Of a stretch of DNA of 64,000 nt, positions 36,171 through 47,345 are shown one piece after another (within the stretch, counting starts at the first letter, position 1; every line of letters starts with the position of its first letter). A program made the position numbers and the translations under genes. Origin of the DNA: Callorhinus ursinus (lineage: Eukaryota > Chordata > Mammalia > Carnivora > Otariidae); assembly GCF_003265705.1 (NCBI RefSeq), contig NW_020312788.1, positions 8,877,468-8,941,467 on the forward strand, read 5' to 3'. A model generated the notes under the pieces. That model saw only the letters and a program-made list of their open reading frames with translations, was not told the DNA's origin and searched no databases.

Positions 36171-38069
36171 CTGTAATTAAGAAGAAGAAAAAAAAAACAA
36201 AAAGTTTCATGGTAGAAATATAAAAAATAACTTTAGTAGTTACAGAATCACTCAGCTCAAAGGAATTATTTAAGATGAGGACTTCAATGTAAAATACTTA
36301 CACATTTTTTCACAGTTTATTACTACTTTAAAGCACTTTATAATGATTGACTTTTATACTTAAGACCCTTGAACAAAGGGAATCCATGGTTATTTTGATC
36401 TCAGTGTTTTCCCATTTAATTACTTGTAGAGCCTACATGGTGGTTAGTGAGAATTTTATAATCTTTATTATAATCCTTAGAGGAGGAAGGTGAGAAAAGT
36501 AAAATATGATTAAACTTTTCTGAATTATAAGGAAGAACTCACTAATATGCAAATTATAGAATGAGGTAAAGAGGAAAAAAGTAATATAGTATTATAAACA
36601 AAGAAAGAACATATGGTCAAAAACAGTAGATATATGTTAAATTTACATTAAATAAAAATTTTTTTGTCAGGAATCAAAGATCAGTTAGGAAGAAAAAAAT
36701 AGGGAGTTAATGATCTATTAATTCCAATTTTGGAGGAATAAAAATACTGACTGCATTGTGGTATTCTATCTAAATCAGACTGAAAGCCTAGCAAAGTCAT
36801 CAGCACAACTGGAGCTTCTGAAGAAATCAGTACATGCTCTAATTTTGGAGGACCGGTAATTACCTCTGAAAAGGGATGCTTTCAATGTTAGAGTGAAATC
36901 GTGAAAATTTTAAAATGCCATATATTTTGCAATATAATTCAGTGGTATTCACTTGTTAAATGGTTTATAGTCTTAAATGTGAAGACTAATAGCTTTATAA
37001 GGTGTAAGTAAAACAGATACTATAACCCTACCCTTCATTTAGTTACAAACTTTAGTGATTACGCATGTTTTTACATAAAGCATATATTATAGTCTTAGAG
37101 AGTCTGACATTGATTTTTTGTGTCAGCTGTACCTGAATCCAAGTCAATTTCTACTACACAGAAATGTCCACTATAAATTTAAAACAGAAATAGCTTAATG
37201 TGGTGGCAGGTGCTTTATCAACTATAATACTTCCAAGAAATTTTGTAACCTATGTACATCTTGCCATTTTTCAGGCTTCTACTCCATGAGCTATTTATAA
37301 AGTCCTAAAAATTTATTCTCTGACATTTTTACTATGTGTTGCTATTATATTCATGGTGTGCCCTTTTGTCCTCCTAAGAGAGAATAATTAGGAACCTCGA
37401 ACAGCTTTCTTTAGTCTATTTGTCTAACTAATCTTCTTCCATTTTTCACCTTTCCAAACTAAATAGTCTAGTCTTTTTAATCTCTCCTTATACAGTGGCT
37501 CTCCTGTGCCCCTAATTTCTCCTCCATTGTTCTCTACACATATTTTGCTATGTCAGTATGAAATGAGGTCACCTAAACCTTGACAGTTTTCAAAGTGAGG
37601 GTGTATAACCCCATTAAGGCTTTTCTCTACTCCTGGGAATTTTTCTTTTCTTTCTTTTGAAATACAGGAACTATCCTTGTCATAAAGAGCCATCATTGAC
37701 GCAGAATTTCATCAGACACCTTCCTAATGGTGGAACGGGAATGCGCTGCTTGGTAGACTGAAAAGGAATTTTAAACTACTAAAATAATACCTCTACAATT
37801 AGTAAGTTTGACATCTTAAATCTGAAGTCCAAATTCCCAGAAACTCTGAATAGGTTACAAGTTGTATACAGAAAAATGCAGTCTAATCATACTCAGATGT
37901 CATTTTAATGTGCTCAGGTCATCATTCCTCTTTTTAATAAAAGTTGGCATGTATCAGAACTCTCAGTAGCCCTCCAACAGGATGAACAGACACTTCTTTC
38001 TATAACCTGAGTGGTAACCAGGTTCCTGCTTCAAATCTGTTCCTGTCACAGATTCAGGGATAGGTACTT

Positions 38070-38233
38070 TTTGGGGGATGGGAAGGGCAGAGGGTGGCAG
38101 AGAATCTTAAGCAGATTGCACGCCCAGTGCAGAGCCTGACATCCAGGGTTCAGTCTCACAACCCTGAGATTATGACCTGAGCAGAAATCAAAAGTTGATC
38201 ACTTAAGCAACTAAGCTACCCATGTGCAGCCAA
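38070..38233 (-). repeat. CAN SINE (old, diverged)
   Basis: The complement reads a degraded GGCTGCACATGGGTAGCTTAG head and the 'tcatgacctgagc'-type body. The duplication GGATAGGTACTT is perfect at 38058-38069 and 38234-38245, which fixes both ends. Confidence 0.85.
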
Positions 38234-39455
38234 GGATAGGTACTTGAACACCAAATCCCATATTAGTCAGCTGAGGTCTTATGAAATGAGGCCTCTCCCG
38301 GCTAAACTGTTCCACATTTTTGGAATATCTTATCCATAATCAAAGCACAGAGTGATATAATCTGCTGTGTTTTTAGTTAAGGCCGAAGGTCCATAGAGGA
38401 AACATATTTTACAAACCCAGTACCATAGCACCTGAACTTTTCATCATTTTAAATTGGCTGAGGCATTCAGTGTTTGGAAGAGGAGACATACTAATAGCAT
38501 CTGAAACAGTTATAGTGTCAATCAAAGGGCACCCAACAGGGGGGAAATGGAGCCCTGCCTAAGTATGTTTTGCTACAGGAATACGAATGGAGTGAAAGGC
38601 TATGTGTATATAGAAATCCCATTCGATAGAGAGAAAAAGGAAGAAAGCAAGGTCCCCTGGATGAACTGCTAGGAACCTAACATGCTGAAGTCAATAGTCT
38701 TCTTTTTCTTCACAGTTTTGCCCTTGGAAATATATTTTATGTATAAAATAGAAATAAGTGATAAACAATGTAATTCAGTTTGTGTTATCCCTAAGTTGTT
38801 AGTTTTTATGTATAGTTAAATGAAAAATAAGTTTAGGTAATCAAATTAAATTTGTACTTTTGATTTGAATTCAACCACAGTATGACAAATCTACTACCAG
38901 TGATTTTTCAGACTCTGTGTATGGGAAGCATGCTGTGCCTGAGATGGAAATACATGGTACATTAGATAGACATTTCCTAAGGTTGGTACTTACATGTATT
39001 CAGAAGGCCTACTCAGTCAAGCATAAGCTAAGCCTTCGAAACCTTTACCTTTTTGAGTCTGACCACCCTCATCTGCTGGATCCTCTTTTTAGCCCATAGT
39101 CTAATGCAATCTTTGAGGCAAACCTAACACTTTATCTTTTTTACCAACATTATAAGAAAGGTTTTATATGGCAATATAGACCAGGGTATTCAGAGTTGAG
39201 GAGCAAGCCTGAAAGAAAACATTGGAGTTTGAGATGAGGGAGGAAAGGACCGAATAATTTTTAAAATACTTTTTCTCCTCTTCCACAAACAAGAAGAAAC
39301 AATTTTGTGAATGACCCATTAGTTTCTAGAAAAAACTTTCAGAGGAAATTATATTTACTTCTTGTTTTTTGTTTTGTTTTGTTTTGCTTTTTGGGGGAGG
39401 AGTTACCCAAAAAATGGTTTAAGAAAAATGCAAAAGATGCTCTGATAATTTTTAC

Positions 39456-39613
39456 CTGGTTGGAATTGGGACTTCAGCCAGTCCTTGAAGCAGCACAGCA
39501 GGAGACAACCTGACAAACGCAACTACAGTCCGATCCAAGAACTCTAACTCCCCGACGAGGATGTTTGAAGCCTCAGCACCTGGAGGAATCTTTTTCATAA
39601 AATGCAGATCAAC
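39456..39613 (-). CDS. SLC4A10: SLC4A10 internal exon, Band-3-like cytoplasmic core
   Basis: A 158-base exon from a gctctcag acceptor to an ACCAG|gtaaaa donor: 52 codons plus the first two bases of an Arg codon finished by the next exon. It reads [20 protein letters not shown], then [20 protein letters not shown] and [12 protein letters not shown]. The '[12 protein letters not shown]' stretch is the strongly conserved start of the second half of the Band_3_cyto domain in sodium-coupled SLC4 transporters. The following hydrophobic run ([16 protein letters not shown]) is a buried strand and helix, not a membrane span. It starts in phase 0, so it can follow either the cassette exon or the 92-base exon. 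Confidence 0.95.
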
Positions 39614-42549
39614 CTGAGAGCATCACAAAGTAAAATAAGGTAAATCAAAATTTGCTAAATCATATCCTAACACAGTGCTTCACACATGGTAATCCATCAA
39701 TAAATGTAGGTAAAATAAATATAGCTTATATAAATATAATGTAAATAAAGTTTTAAGATAGTTAACCATCTCATTTGCCCTTTAAAAATAGTAACTATTT
39801 TTTACTTGTATATTTTTCTATGTTCTCATAAATAAGCTGAATACTCTAGTTTTTCTATTTCGTGTCTTTAAAAGACACTTCTTTGGCATCAGCAATCTTG
39901 AAATTTTCAGGGAGAAAAACTTACGTGCTCAAGTAAATGAATTACTTTAATCATAATTTAATGAGTATTCACCAATAAATTTAGATATTTTATACTACGT
40001 TATCTTAATTTTGTGCACATTTCAATTAATACTCAAAATATGCCTATTTCAAAAGAAATGTAACCATGTTTCTCCTTACAGTATAAATTATGACTTTAGT
40101 CTCCATCTTTCTTCTAGTTTTTCTATATCCTTCACATTCTATACTTGGCCTGATCATTCTTCAATTTCAATTTCTCATCAGAAATTAGAATTTAGATATA
40201 GCAGAGTAAAGAAAACAATAAAGGTATTAACATTTGAAGTTGCTAAAGAGCCACAGTTAAATTTCTGATATGAGATGTCTGTGATGGAAATGAACGTACA
40301 CAAAACAAAAGTGATCATTAACAAGAAGAAATGCTTAAAAGGTGAATTCTGGAAAATGATTGTAAAACATTCTTAAGAGTAAATATCAATTTTTATGCAC
40401 AGGGCCTCAGTAAAAACCAAATAGTGACTCTATAGTCAATTTCACAAGGCTTATTTCTTGTTTCTAATTCATTTGAGTTGCTTTTTATGGGTATCTGTAG
40501 GGAGAATAAGAGTTTATCTGCTACAGTAATTGGTTTTATGCTCTCATGTTAATGAAATGGGGGCCGAAGGTCAAAGTCGGGATAGCCAAGGGAGAGAGAA
40601 AAGAGCTCTGGTAAATATAGGTGAGGTTAAGATTTTTTTCTTTTGCAAATTCAATGATTTGAGATTTTTTCCAAGAAGTTTAAAATGAAAAAAATTACAA
40701 CTTTTAGAATGAGTACCTTAGGAAGTCCATAGCCAGACTGTAGTGACTACATTAAATATGTTACTTTCGGAAATCAAGACCTCAGCATTGCTAGTTAGAA
40801 GGTTTATAACTACCTAATTTTTCTATAAGATAAGGGTGCCATAAAACATAAATCCTATTATATGAAATACACATTTTATCACAAGGATTAAACATAAAAA
40901 TAATCTGCAGTACTCCACTAAAAACATTAAATAGAACCAAGGTTTTATTTTAAAGGAAAAAAAATGATTTAACAAAACAAAACTGCCTATAAAATTTATG
41001 ACAAATATTATAAATTCTAAAGTTTTTATTCTACAAAAATACTTCCAAATATAAATTTGTAAACTCATAAAACATATACATCGGGATATTACATGGTAAA
41101 TATTTTCCTTTTATGGAATCTAACTTTTTAATTTATAGATACAAAGTATTTATTTACCTTAATAATAGAAGGTTAAATTTCATGGGAATTATTATCATAT
41201 TTTCATTTTTATTTTTGTAGCTAGAAGAAATGCACACATTGAAAATGCTTTAAATTAGTAATGTTTTACAATTTTACAATAACGCATAAATTTTCAAGAA
41301 GAGAATAAAAGATTACCTATATACTATTAGTCCTGTGAGAAAAGCATAATATATCTTCATAAGTCTTTTAGGGTCTTTTTTCCCCCAATGGAAATAACAA
41401 TTATACAATGTTAATACACTGGAACAAAATTTAAAGTGAGAAAGCAGCTTTTTGAGAAAATTTATAATTGATAAATATGAATTATATTGGTAATACCTGT
41501 CATAACTTTACTGAGAAATTTAAATTCTACCCAAAAAACTCTCTATAAATTCATTTACTGCTTGACAAATGCTGTAGCCTCAACTACTGACGTCTGTGCC
41601 TCAGTCTGGTGGCAATCATAAAAATAAATGCTTTAAGAGGCCATTTAATTAAATCAAGGAATACATAGTGTGCTAAAATAGTCTAATTTTACAAAAGTAA
41701 ATATATGACCCTAGCATTTGAATTTTTTTTTGCATTACATAATACCTAATATATCATCGATTTATATCTGTTATTTAGAAAAAGCATAATTTCAGGGTTA
41801 GCAAATTTGTCTTTTGATTTAAAATGTAATAATTTATAGTTAAATAATATATATATGGAATAGCCATTATATTATACTCATTACATTATATTATTCTTGG
41901 GGTAGTCATATATTTGGGAGTAATAGATTATATAATACATTATCTAATTATATTATTATATTATACAATTATATGTTATATTGTTCTTGCATTAGCCCTA
42001 TATTTTTGTATTTGTGCTAATATATTATTCAGAAGAACCCTGACAATCTAACTACCTTTTAATATAACAAAAGATCATATTTAAGAACCACAATTTAACC
42101 TTTTATAAAATTACAAATACCTAAAACTGCTCTGAAGAACTAGGCTAAATTATACCTTTAAGACAATCCTTACGTGGACTCGAGCAGTTGGAATGAACAT
42201 AAAGAAACCAGAATTTTCTGGTTCTCTGAAGAGGAGCTTGAAGAAATCAAGGTATATACTCTTATGACTATGGATTCACACTCATGCTTCTGGGTTCTCT
42301 AGACCTTTAAGCTAAGAAGAGAAAGAAGCTTTATTCTGGGCATTTGGTACTTAAGCTGCAGGTGAGAAACAGATATATCTCTAGGGAACAAGGTTAGACA
42401 GAAGATCATGGCAGAACAAGAAGTGTCTGGACAAGCCACATGCTGAGATGTGAAGGAAGCAGTGATGGGACTTTAGGGAGAAAGTTTAAGTCTTAAGCCC
42501 ATTATAGAAAGTACAAGAAAATTAATAGGGATTCTCTGGGGAGAAATGG

Positions 42550-42665
42550 TGTTGTGACACTAACCAGCCAGTGATCTTGAGCAGCTCTCTTACTTTCTCT
42601 GGGATTCAGCTTTCTCACTTTCTAAATGAGAAGATTTCTAAGGTTACCTATAGTTCAAGGATTTA
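42550..42665 (+). repeat. MIR-like fragment
   Basis: 'ccagtgatcttgagcagctctcttactttctctgggattcagctttctcactttctaaatgag' matches the MIR core order. Short and diverged. Confidence 0.6.
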
Positions 42666-43466
42666 TCATTGAACCAAATCCACTCATTGTAATATGTTTC
42701 ACATACTAAAGATAGATGCGAAAGAAAGTTCCTTCTACATAGAAAATAACGTGAAGTCTTCTTTGGGTCACTTGAAATAAGAGAAACACCACCAACATCT
42801 GGGAAATACTAAAATAGCCATCTTCTACATGGCAGTTTAAAAAACAAAAAGATATAGAGTGTTTTGACACCTTTGCTTTTTAAAAGCATTATGGGAAGCA
42901 AAACCTGACAACTCAGATTATATTCAAAAACATTCCTCAAATTAATAGATTTGATGAGCTTATCCATTGGAAGGGTTAAAAATATGTAGATTAAAGGTAC
43001 CTAGGATACAGTATTAAGTCACATGAAATGAATAAAGACTTTTTTCCCCCTTAACATCTCAAAATTCTACTCGGGTTTGGAATCTAAGTATTAAAGCTTA
43101 AATATTAACATAGCCAAAGTAACCTGGAGACTAGCTGAGCTTTCATAAATTCACTACCAAACTGAAATCATCAGAGCTAAAATCCCTTAACTCATGTATC
43201 TGTAAAATCTGGCACTAAATTTGTCTCCATAATGATGGATCACATTTGTTCTTTTCAAACCCTATTACCCTGCCCTCCCAGGTCATCAGGTAAGAAGTAT
43301 TACTTGGAAAAAAGTTCCAGAACTAAAGGTTTAAATTACATTAAATCTCATAGGATTCATTCAACAAATACATCCCAAGCACCATTCAAGGCACTAGACA
43401 TCCGGGGGAGACCAAAACATATTAAATTCTGGTCTAGTATTTATTTTTGATACTATTTCCACTAAT

Positions 43467-43735
43467 ATTACCAACAACGACAATAATAATAACCACTTTT
43501 TATTGAATATCTGCTATATGCTCAGGAGGACTCTGCCAGGCTCTCTCTCTATATTATCTCATTTAATCTTTACAACAAAATTAGAAATAGGTAATATTGT
43601 TCTTATTTTACATATGAGAAATCTGAGGTTCAGAGAACTTCTCCAAGATCAGATAGCTTATAAATGCTAGAGTTAGGATTCAAGAGCTGATGTTCTTTCT
43701 CAAAAGCCATGTTCTTTCCAATGTGCCGTGATATG
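43467..43735 (-). repeat. MIR
   Basis: 'ttattgaatatctgctatat', 'tctcatttaatctttacaac', 'ttacatatgagaaatctgag' and 'caagatcagatagcttataa' run in reverse MIR order to '…gccatgttctttccaatgtgc'. Confidence 0.85.
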
Positions 43736-44024
43736 GACAAGAGACTAGGGAATAGAGATGGTGGGCACTGAGTAGAGGGCTATAGAAATTTCACTTGCCT
43801 GTTAAAAGATGAAATGCACCAGTGATTGGAAATGCAGTAAGAAAGACAAGGATTAAAGGAAAGATATATATTTTTCTCTCTTCTGTAGTTCTAATTGTTT
43901 GGGGGGACCTGAAGATAAGAATATTCTCCCCGATTGACAGTATTCATTTTCTTTCAGTTGTAATAAAGCACTTGTGAAGGCTGCAAAGGTAGGTCGGAGA
44001 ACTAAAAGCAAAATGGTATGGAGA

Positions 44025-44233
44025 GGGGCGCCTGGGTGGCTCAGTTGGTTAAGCGGCTGCCTTCAGCTCAGGTCATGATCCCAGGGTCCTGGGATCGAGC
44101 CCCGCATCGGGCTCCCTGCTCGGCAGGAAGCCTGCTTCTCCCTCTCCCACGCCCCCTGCTTGTGTTCCTGCTCTCGCACTCTCTCTCTCTCTCTCTCTCT
44201 CTGTGTCAAATAAATAAATAAAATCTTTAAAAA
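44025..44233 (+). repeat. CAN SINE near the cassette exon
   Basis: Young form: GGGGCGCCTGGGTGGCTCAG head, CTCAGGTCATGATCCCAGGG body, TC microsatellite, and AAATAAATAAATAAAATC tail. The duplication AATGGTATGGAGA / AATGATATGGAGA (44012-44024, 44234-44246) has one difference. It lies antisense to SLC4A10, about 410 bases past the cassette exon. Confidence 0.92.
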
Positions 44234-44645
44234 AATGATATGGAGATATAAAATTCAGTGTCAAGGGGTTATATCTTTTAAAAAAGTTAAAAGGTAGTTT
44301 ATTTCAAAGGATGTGATGCATTATCATTGTTTTTGAGAGTGTTAAATATGCCCTTGTTATACTGTTAGTGCCTGCATAAATAAGTAAGCAACTTTTTATG
44401 TCATTGTTTTTTAAAAAGATATTGTTTCAAATGAAGAATTTCAGAAATTAAATGTATGGCAGCTTGCGACAATTTTATTCCAACTTGCAGATGAATGAAG
44501 ATGTAATGCTTTAAAAAGATATGTTTTTTTTGGAGCGGCAAATGGAATAATACATTTGAACTGGCTTAATATTTGAATCACATGCCTCCATATGGTGAAA
44601 TGAGCTTTGAACCACTGTAGAAAGACAGCCCAAGTATGCCCTCAC

Positions 44646-44735
44646 CTCTCTCTCTTGCTGGTGTGGAGGTCCTTTTTCATGCCTTTGTTTCATCCCACAG
44701 GGACTAGTATGCCCCTTTTGTTGGCCTCCCAGTCC
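44646..44735 (-). CDS. SLC4A10: SLC4A10 alternative cassette exon ('insert A', 30 residues)
   Basis: Exactly 90 bases, phase 0 at both ends, so it can be included or skipped without a frameshift. It reads GLGGQQKGHTSPCGMKQRHE then KGPPHQQERE, with tgcag before and GAG|gtgagg after. From memory of the family this is the 30-residue optional insert in the N-terminal cytoplasmic region of NCBE/NBCn2. It is basic, Gln/His-rich and probably unstructured. The acceptor looks weak: only about 10 of the 20 bases before the AG are pyrimidines. A TGCATG element lies about 75 bases upstream on the coding strand. Exons on both sides join directly in frame (…DFSK to VDLHF…) when this one is skipped. I infer tissue-regulated inclusion; the sequence alone does not show when it is used. 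Confidence 0.92.
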
Positions 44736-45696
44736 CTGCACGCATAATTAACAGACTTAAGCTGGTACACTGTGCTCCCACGGAGACTCCACCAGGCACC
44801 AGAGGAATAACATGCACATGACTAGACCTAGACCATTTAGGCACTGGCAGAGGCATTCTGAAACAGCAAGGAGCTGATCGCCATTAATCTTCAGAAGCTC
44901 GATGCAGGCAACTTCTACTCTGCCTCCCATTCCCACCTCCTCCCACTGTTACAGTCATTGCCAGTCCTAAGTGCTTTCAAGGGGGAAAAAAATCACTCTT
45001 GGTTACTACTGTTTCAGCCACTCAGATAAAGAGAATTGTTGACCCTCTTTATTTTTCATCAATGTGGAAACTCCTCTTTTCTGGTCAAGTGTTAGTTTGC
45101 CATAGCCTTCGACAGCACATATACGCTGTCAGGAATTTGCTAACCAAAGTCACGTGTATTCTATTTTCTTAGAACATGTTCAAGTAAATGATCTCATTTG
45201 AATTGTCTCTATTTAGATGTATCCCTCAACAGAATCAGTTGTTATTATATTTTTATTCAAAACTCTGTTCAGTCTTATCAGGTCTAGTGTTTCCTTACAC
45301 TAAGACCTTCCTCGATTATGACAATTAAGTTTATATCATATGGTTTGTTTTCCCACAGATAGAAGAAAAATGATTTTGGAAAAAAAAACTAGCAATAGTT
45401 TTAAACAATAAACTTCTGTTAAATTTTCTGTGAAGTCCAGCTATCCTGTTTTTCTCAAAGAGATACATTATACCAAGTGGCTGAAACCTGAAGACTATAC
45501 ATAAATCTTACACATTTGGTTTCGTGAATAAGCAAAACATGTGAACTTAAATGCTAACGTCATATATAACAGTATCAAGCTTTGGCTAAGAAACAAAAAA
45601 AAGTGCATGCAAAAAGTTGTGTCAACACCTCTTAAAATGGGTAGTAATTTCTAGTAATAACTCAGTGGCTTACTTAAATGAGAGAGAAAAGCTTAC
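44736..45696 (-). other. SLC4A10: SLC4A10 intron upstream of the cassette exon, 961 bp
   Basis: A short intron free of recognisable transposons. It contains a coding-strand TGCATG at 44811-44816 and a short U6-like match at 45107-45124. The 3' part has poor pyrimidine content before the cassette acceptor. Confidence 0.75.
44811..44816 (-). promoter_or_regulatory. SLC4A10: TGCATG (RBFOX-type) element upstream of cassette exon
   Basis: The plus strand reads catgca; the coding strand is TGCATG, 75 bases before the 30-codon cassette exon. (U)GCAUG is the RBFOX binding sequence, and sites upstream of an exon are usually linked to skipping. A single hexamer can occur by chance, so the functional role is inference. 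Confidence 0.4.
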
Positions 45697-45788
45697 CTTG
45701 CTAAAGTCAACAGTGCTGTTTTCTCTGCTCACATCATTTTTATTTTCAACACAGGCTGGAGCAGACTGAGGAGAAACAACCTGACCTG
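45697..45788 (-). CDS. SLC4A10: SLC4A10 internal exon, variable linker (30 codons plus 2 bases)
   Basis: A 92-base exon between a ttcttttag acceptor and an AAG|gtaagc donor. With the last G of the exon at 55425 it completes an Ala codon, then reads GQVVSPQSAPACVENKNDVS followed by RENSTVDFSK and ends in phase 0. This Ser/Pro/Asn-rich segment is part of the poorly conserved linker in the cytoplasmic domain of the SLC4A7/A8/A10 group, where isoforms differ. The acceptor is a tandem TAGCAG, so use of the second AG would drop the single Ala without changing frame. No fold or catalytic motif is visible. The neighbouring cassette exon is about 1 kb downstream in the transcript. Confidence 0.93.
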
Positions 45789-45791
45789 CTA
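45786..45791 (-). promoter_or_regulatory. SLC4A10: NAGNAG tandem splice acceptor (TAGCAG)
   Basis: The coding strand reads ttcttttagcagGTCAGG. Splicing after the first AG gives Asn-Ala-Gly at the junction; splicing after the second gives Asn-Gly, a one-residue deletion in frame. TAGCAG is a permissive NAGNAG combination in known tandem acceptors. Actual use of the second site is inferred. Confidence 0.7.
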
Positions 45792-47296
45792 AAAGAAATT
45801 GTTATTACAGAATACAAACAATTACTTACATAATTCTAGACAGATTGAGTGAAATATGAATTAATCTAGGCTAACATAGGTTTCTTAATGAGTTTATGAG
45901 GTAAGCATGAAAGGTCAATATAAATAGATCGATATCAAAACAAATACTCTTATTTGTCAGTTACAGATAGAAATGGGAGAATTCAGTCAAGGAAAAAAAA
46001 ACCCAATTCTCAGATTAAAGCTCCATAGCTAAGTGGTTATTCTCTATGAAGAAGATCATCTACAAAATATTTAAATCTAATCATGGTTTTGAAACATCAT
46101 TGATTTCTAAATTTCACCCAAAACTAATGATATATATGTATGACATATATATATATGACAAGATCTATGATTTAAGCTCAACCTGAAGAATTAAAAATGT
46201 ACTTTTTTAAAAGGGCAAATATTTATCTGAATACATAACATATTTATAGCTTCTATTGCATCTGAAGAAAACAGACAATGACAAAAAATGCTTTGACAAA
46301 AACTTCTAGAGATTTCTATATGACAGGGGAAGTTAGAAATACCTTTCCCTTACACAGTACAGACCCTGTGAATATGATTTTATCCTTGTTACTCTTCAAT
46401 TATGTAAGTATATTGATATTGCCCTGCATGAGAAAAGACCAATAAACTTGAATTGCATTAGTTTTCCATTAACACTAACCAGCAACTTAAGTACTTTGTA
46501 GTCTTTTCCCCATTATAGGGAAGATTATGATATTAGTTAAATGGACAGTAGAGGTGGGGATGTGACAATGGGTAGTTAAATTCCACTATTCACGAAATAC
46601 GAAACATCTTTTTCAATCACAGCTTATCAGAAATCTGTCCATATTCAGCAATTAAGTGATAAAGATTAACAAGCTCTGCTTCCTTTCACTTGCATCTTTC
46701 TTCTTCCCTAAACTCCCACCCCCCCTCACTTACTACTTTTGCTGTGAAATGAGTAATGGCAACCCAGCTTTGAAGCCTTGACCATATTTATGACCATAAC
46801 TCAGTGACTCCAAATTACTACTCTTATTTGCCTCAGCCTTAGACAGAAATACTCTCTCCTCTCTCTGCCTGCTTCTTCTCTGTACCCTACCTAAATCCCA
46901 ATTTTATTCAAAGTTCACCTTTAGTCTCATCTTCTCCACTTACTAGAATCTGTACTTATCCGACCTTCTCTAAACTATTAGTGTATATACAAATAGAACC
47001 TCTTCTTTAAATTCTCTCCTGAAATCCCACTTATTCTTTGTTACCTAGAAATTACCAAGTATGACTTAAAATACTAATAATTTGCTTTCAAATATTAACT
47101 ATAATTTTGCTGTTGGAATGATTAAGCCTCTCAGGCAGGGGTTGTTTATTCATAAGTACAATTTTGTTATGTTTTTAAATTGTTATATTGCCAGAAAGTA
47201 ATGGATTTAAGATTCTTCCAAAACTTCAATATTTCTCTGCTTTCACTACACAAAGTAAAATAATACATTTGGTGAAGATTTAAAAATGAATTTTTA

Positions 47297-47345
47297 TTTT
47301 TTATTTTTATTTTTTATTATTATTATGTTCAATTAGCCAGCATAT
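47297..47345 (-). mobile_element. Ultra-short LINE-1 3' stub
   Basis: A T-rich tail plus about 20 bases of L1 3' end ('tgttcaattagccagcatat', antisense). It is bracketed by copies of AAAATGAATTTTTA (47283-47296 and about 47348-47361). Confidence 0.65.

Larger units (their letters stand above)
36171..44645 (-). other. SLC4A10: Two SLC4A10 introns (36171-39455 and 39614-44645)
   Basis: The first holds one old minus-strand SINE (38070-38233) with little else recognisable. The second is AT-rich, especially 41750-42060, and holds a MIR-like piece (about 42550-42665), a MIR on the minus strand (about 43467-43735) and a younger plus-strand SINE (44025-44233) about 410 bases downstream of the cassette exon in transcript order. 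No gene is seen between. Confidence 0.7.
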
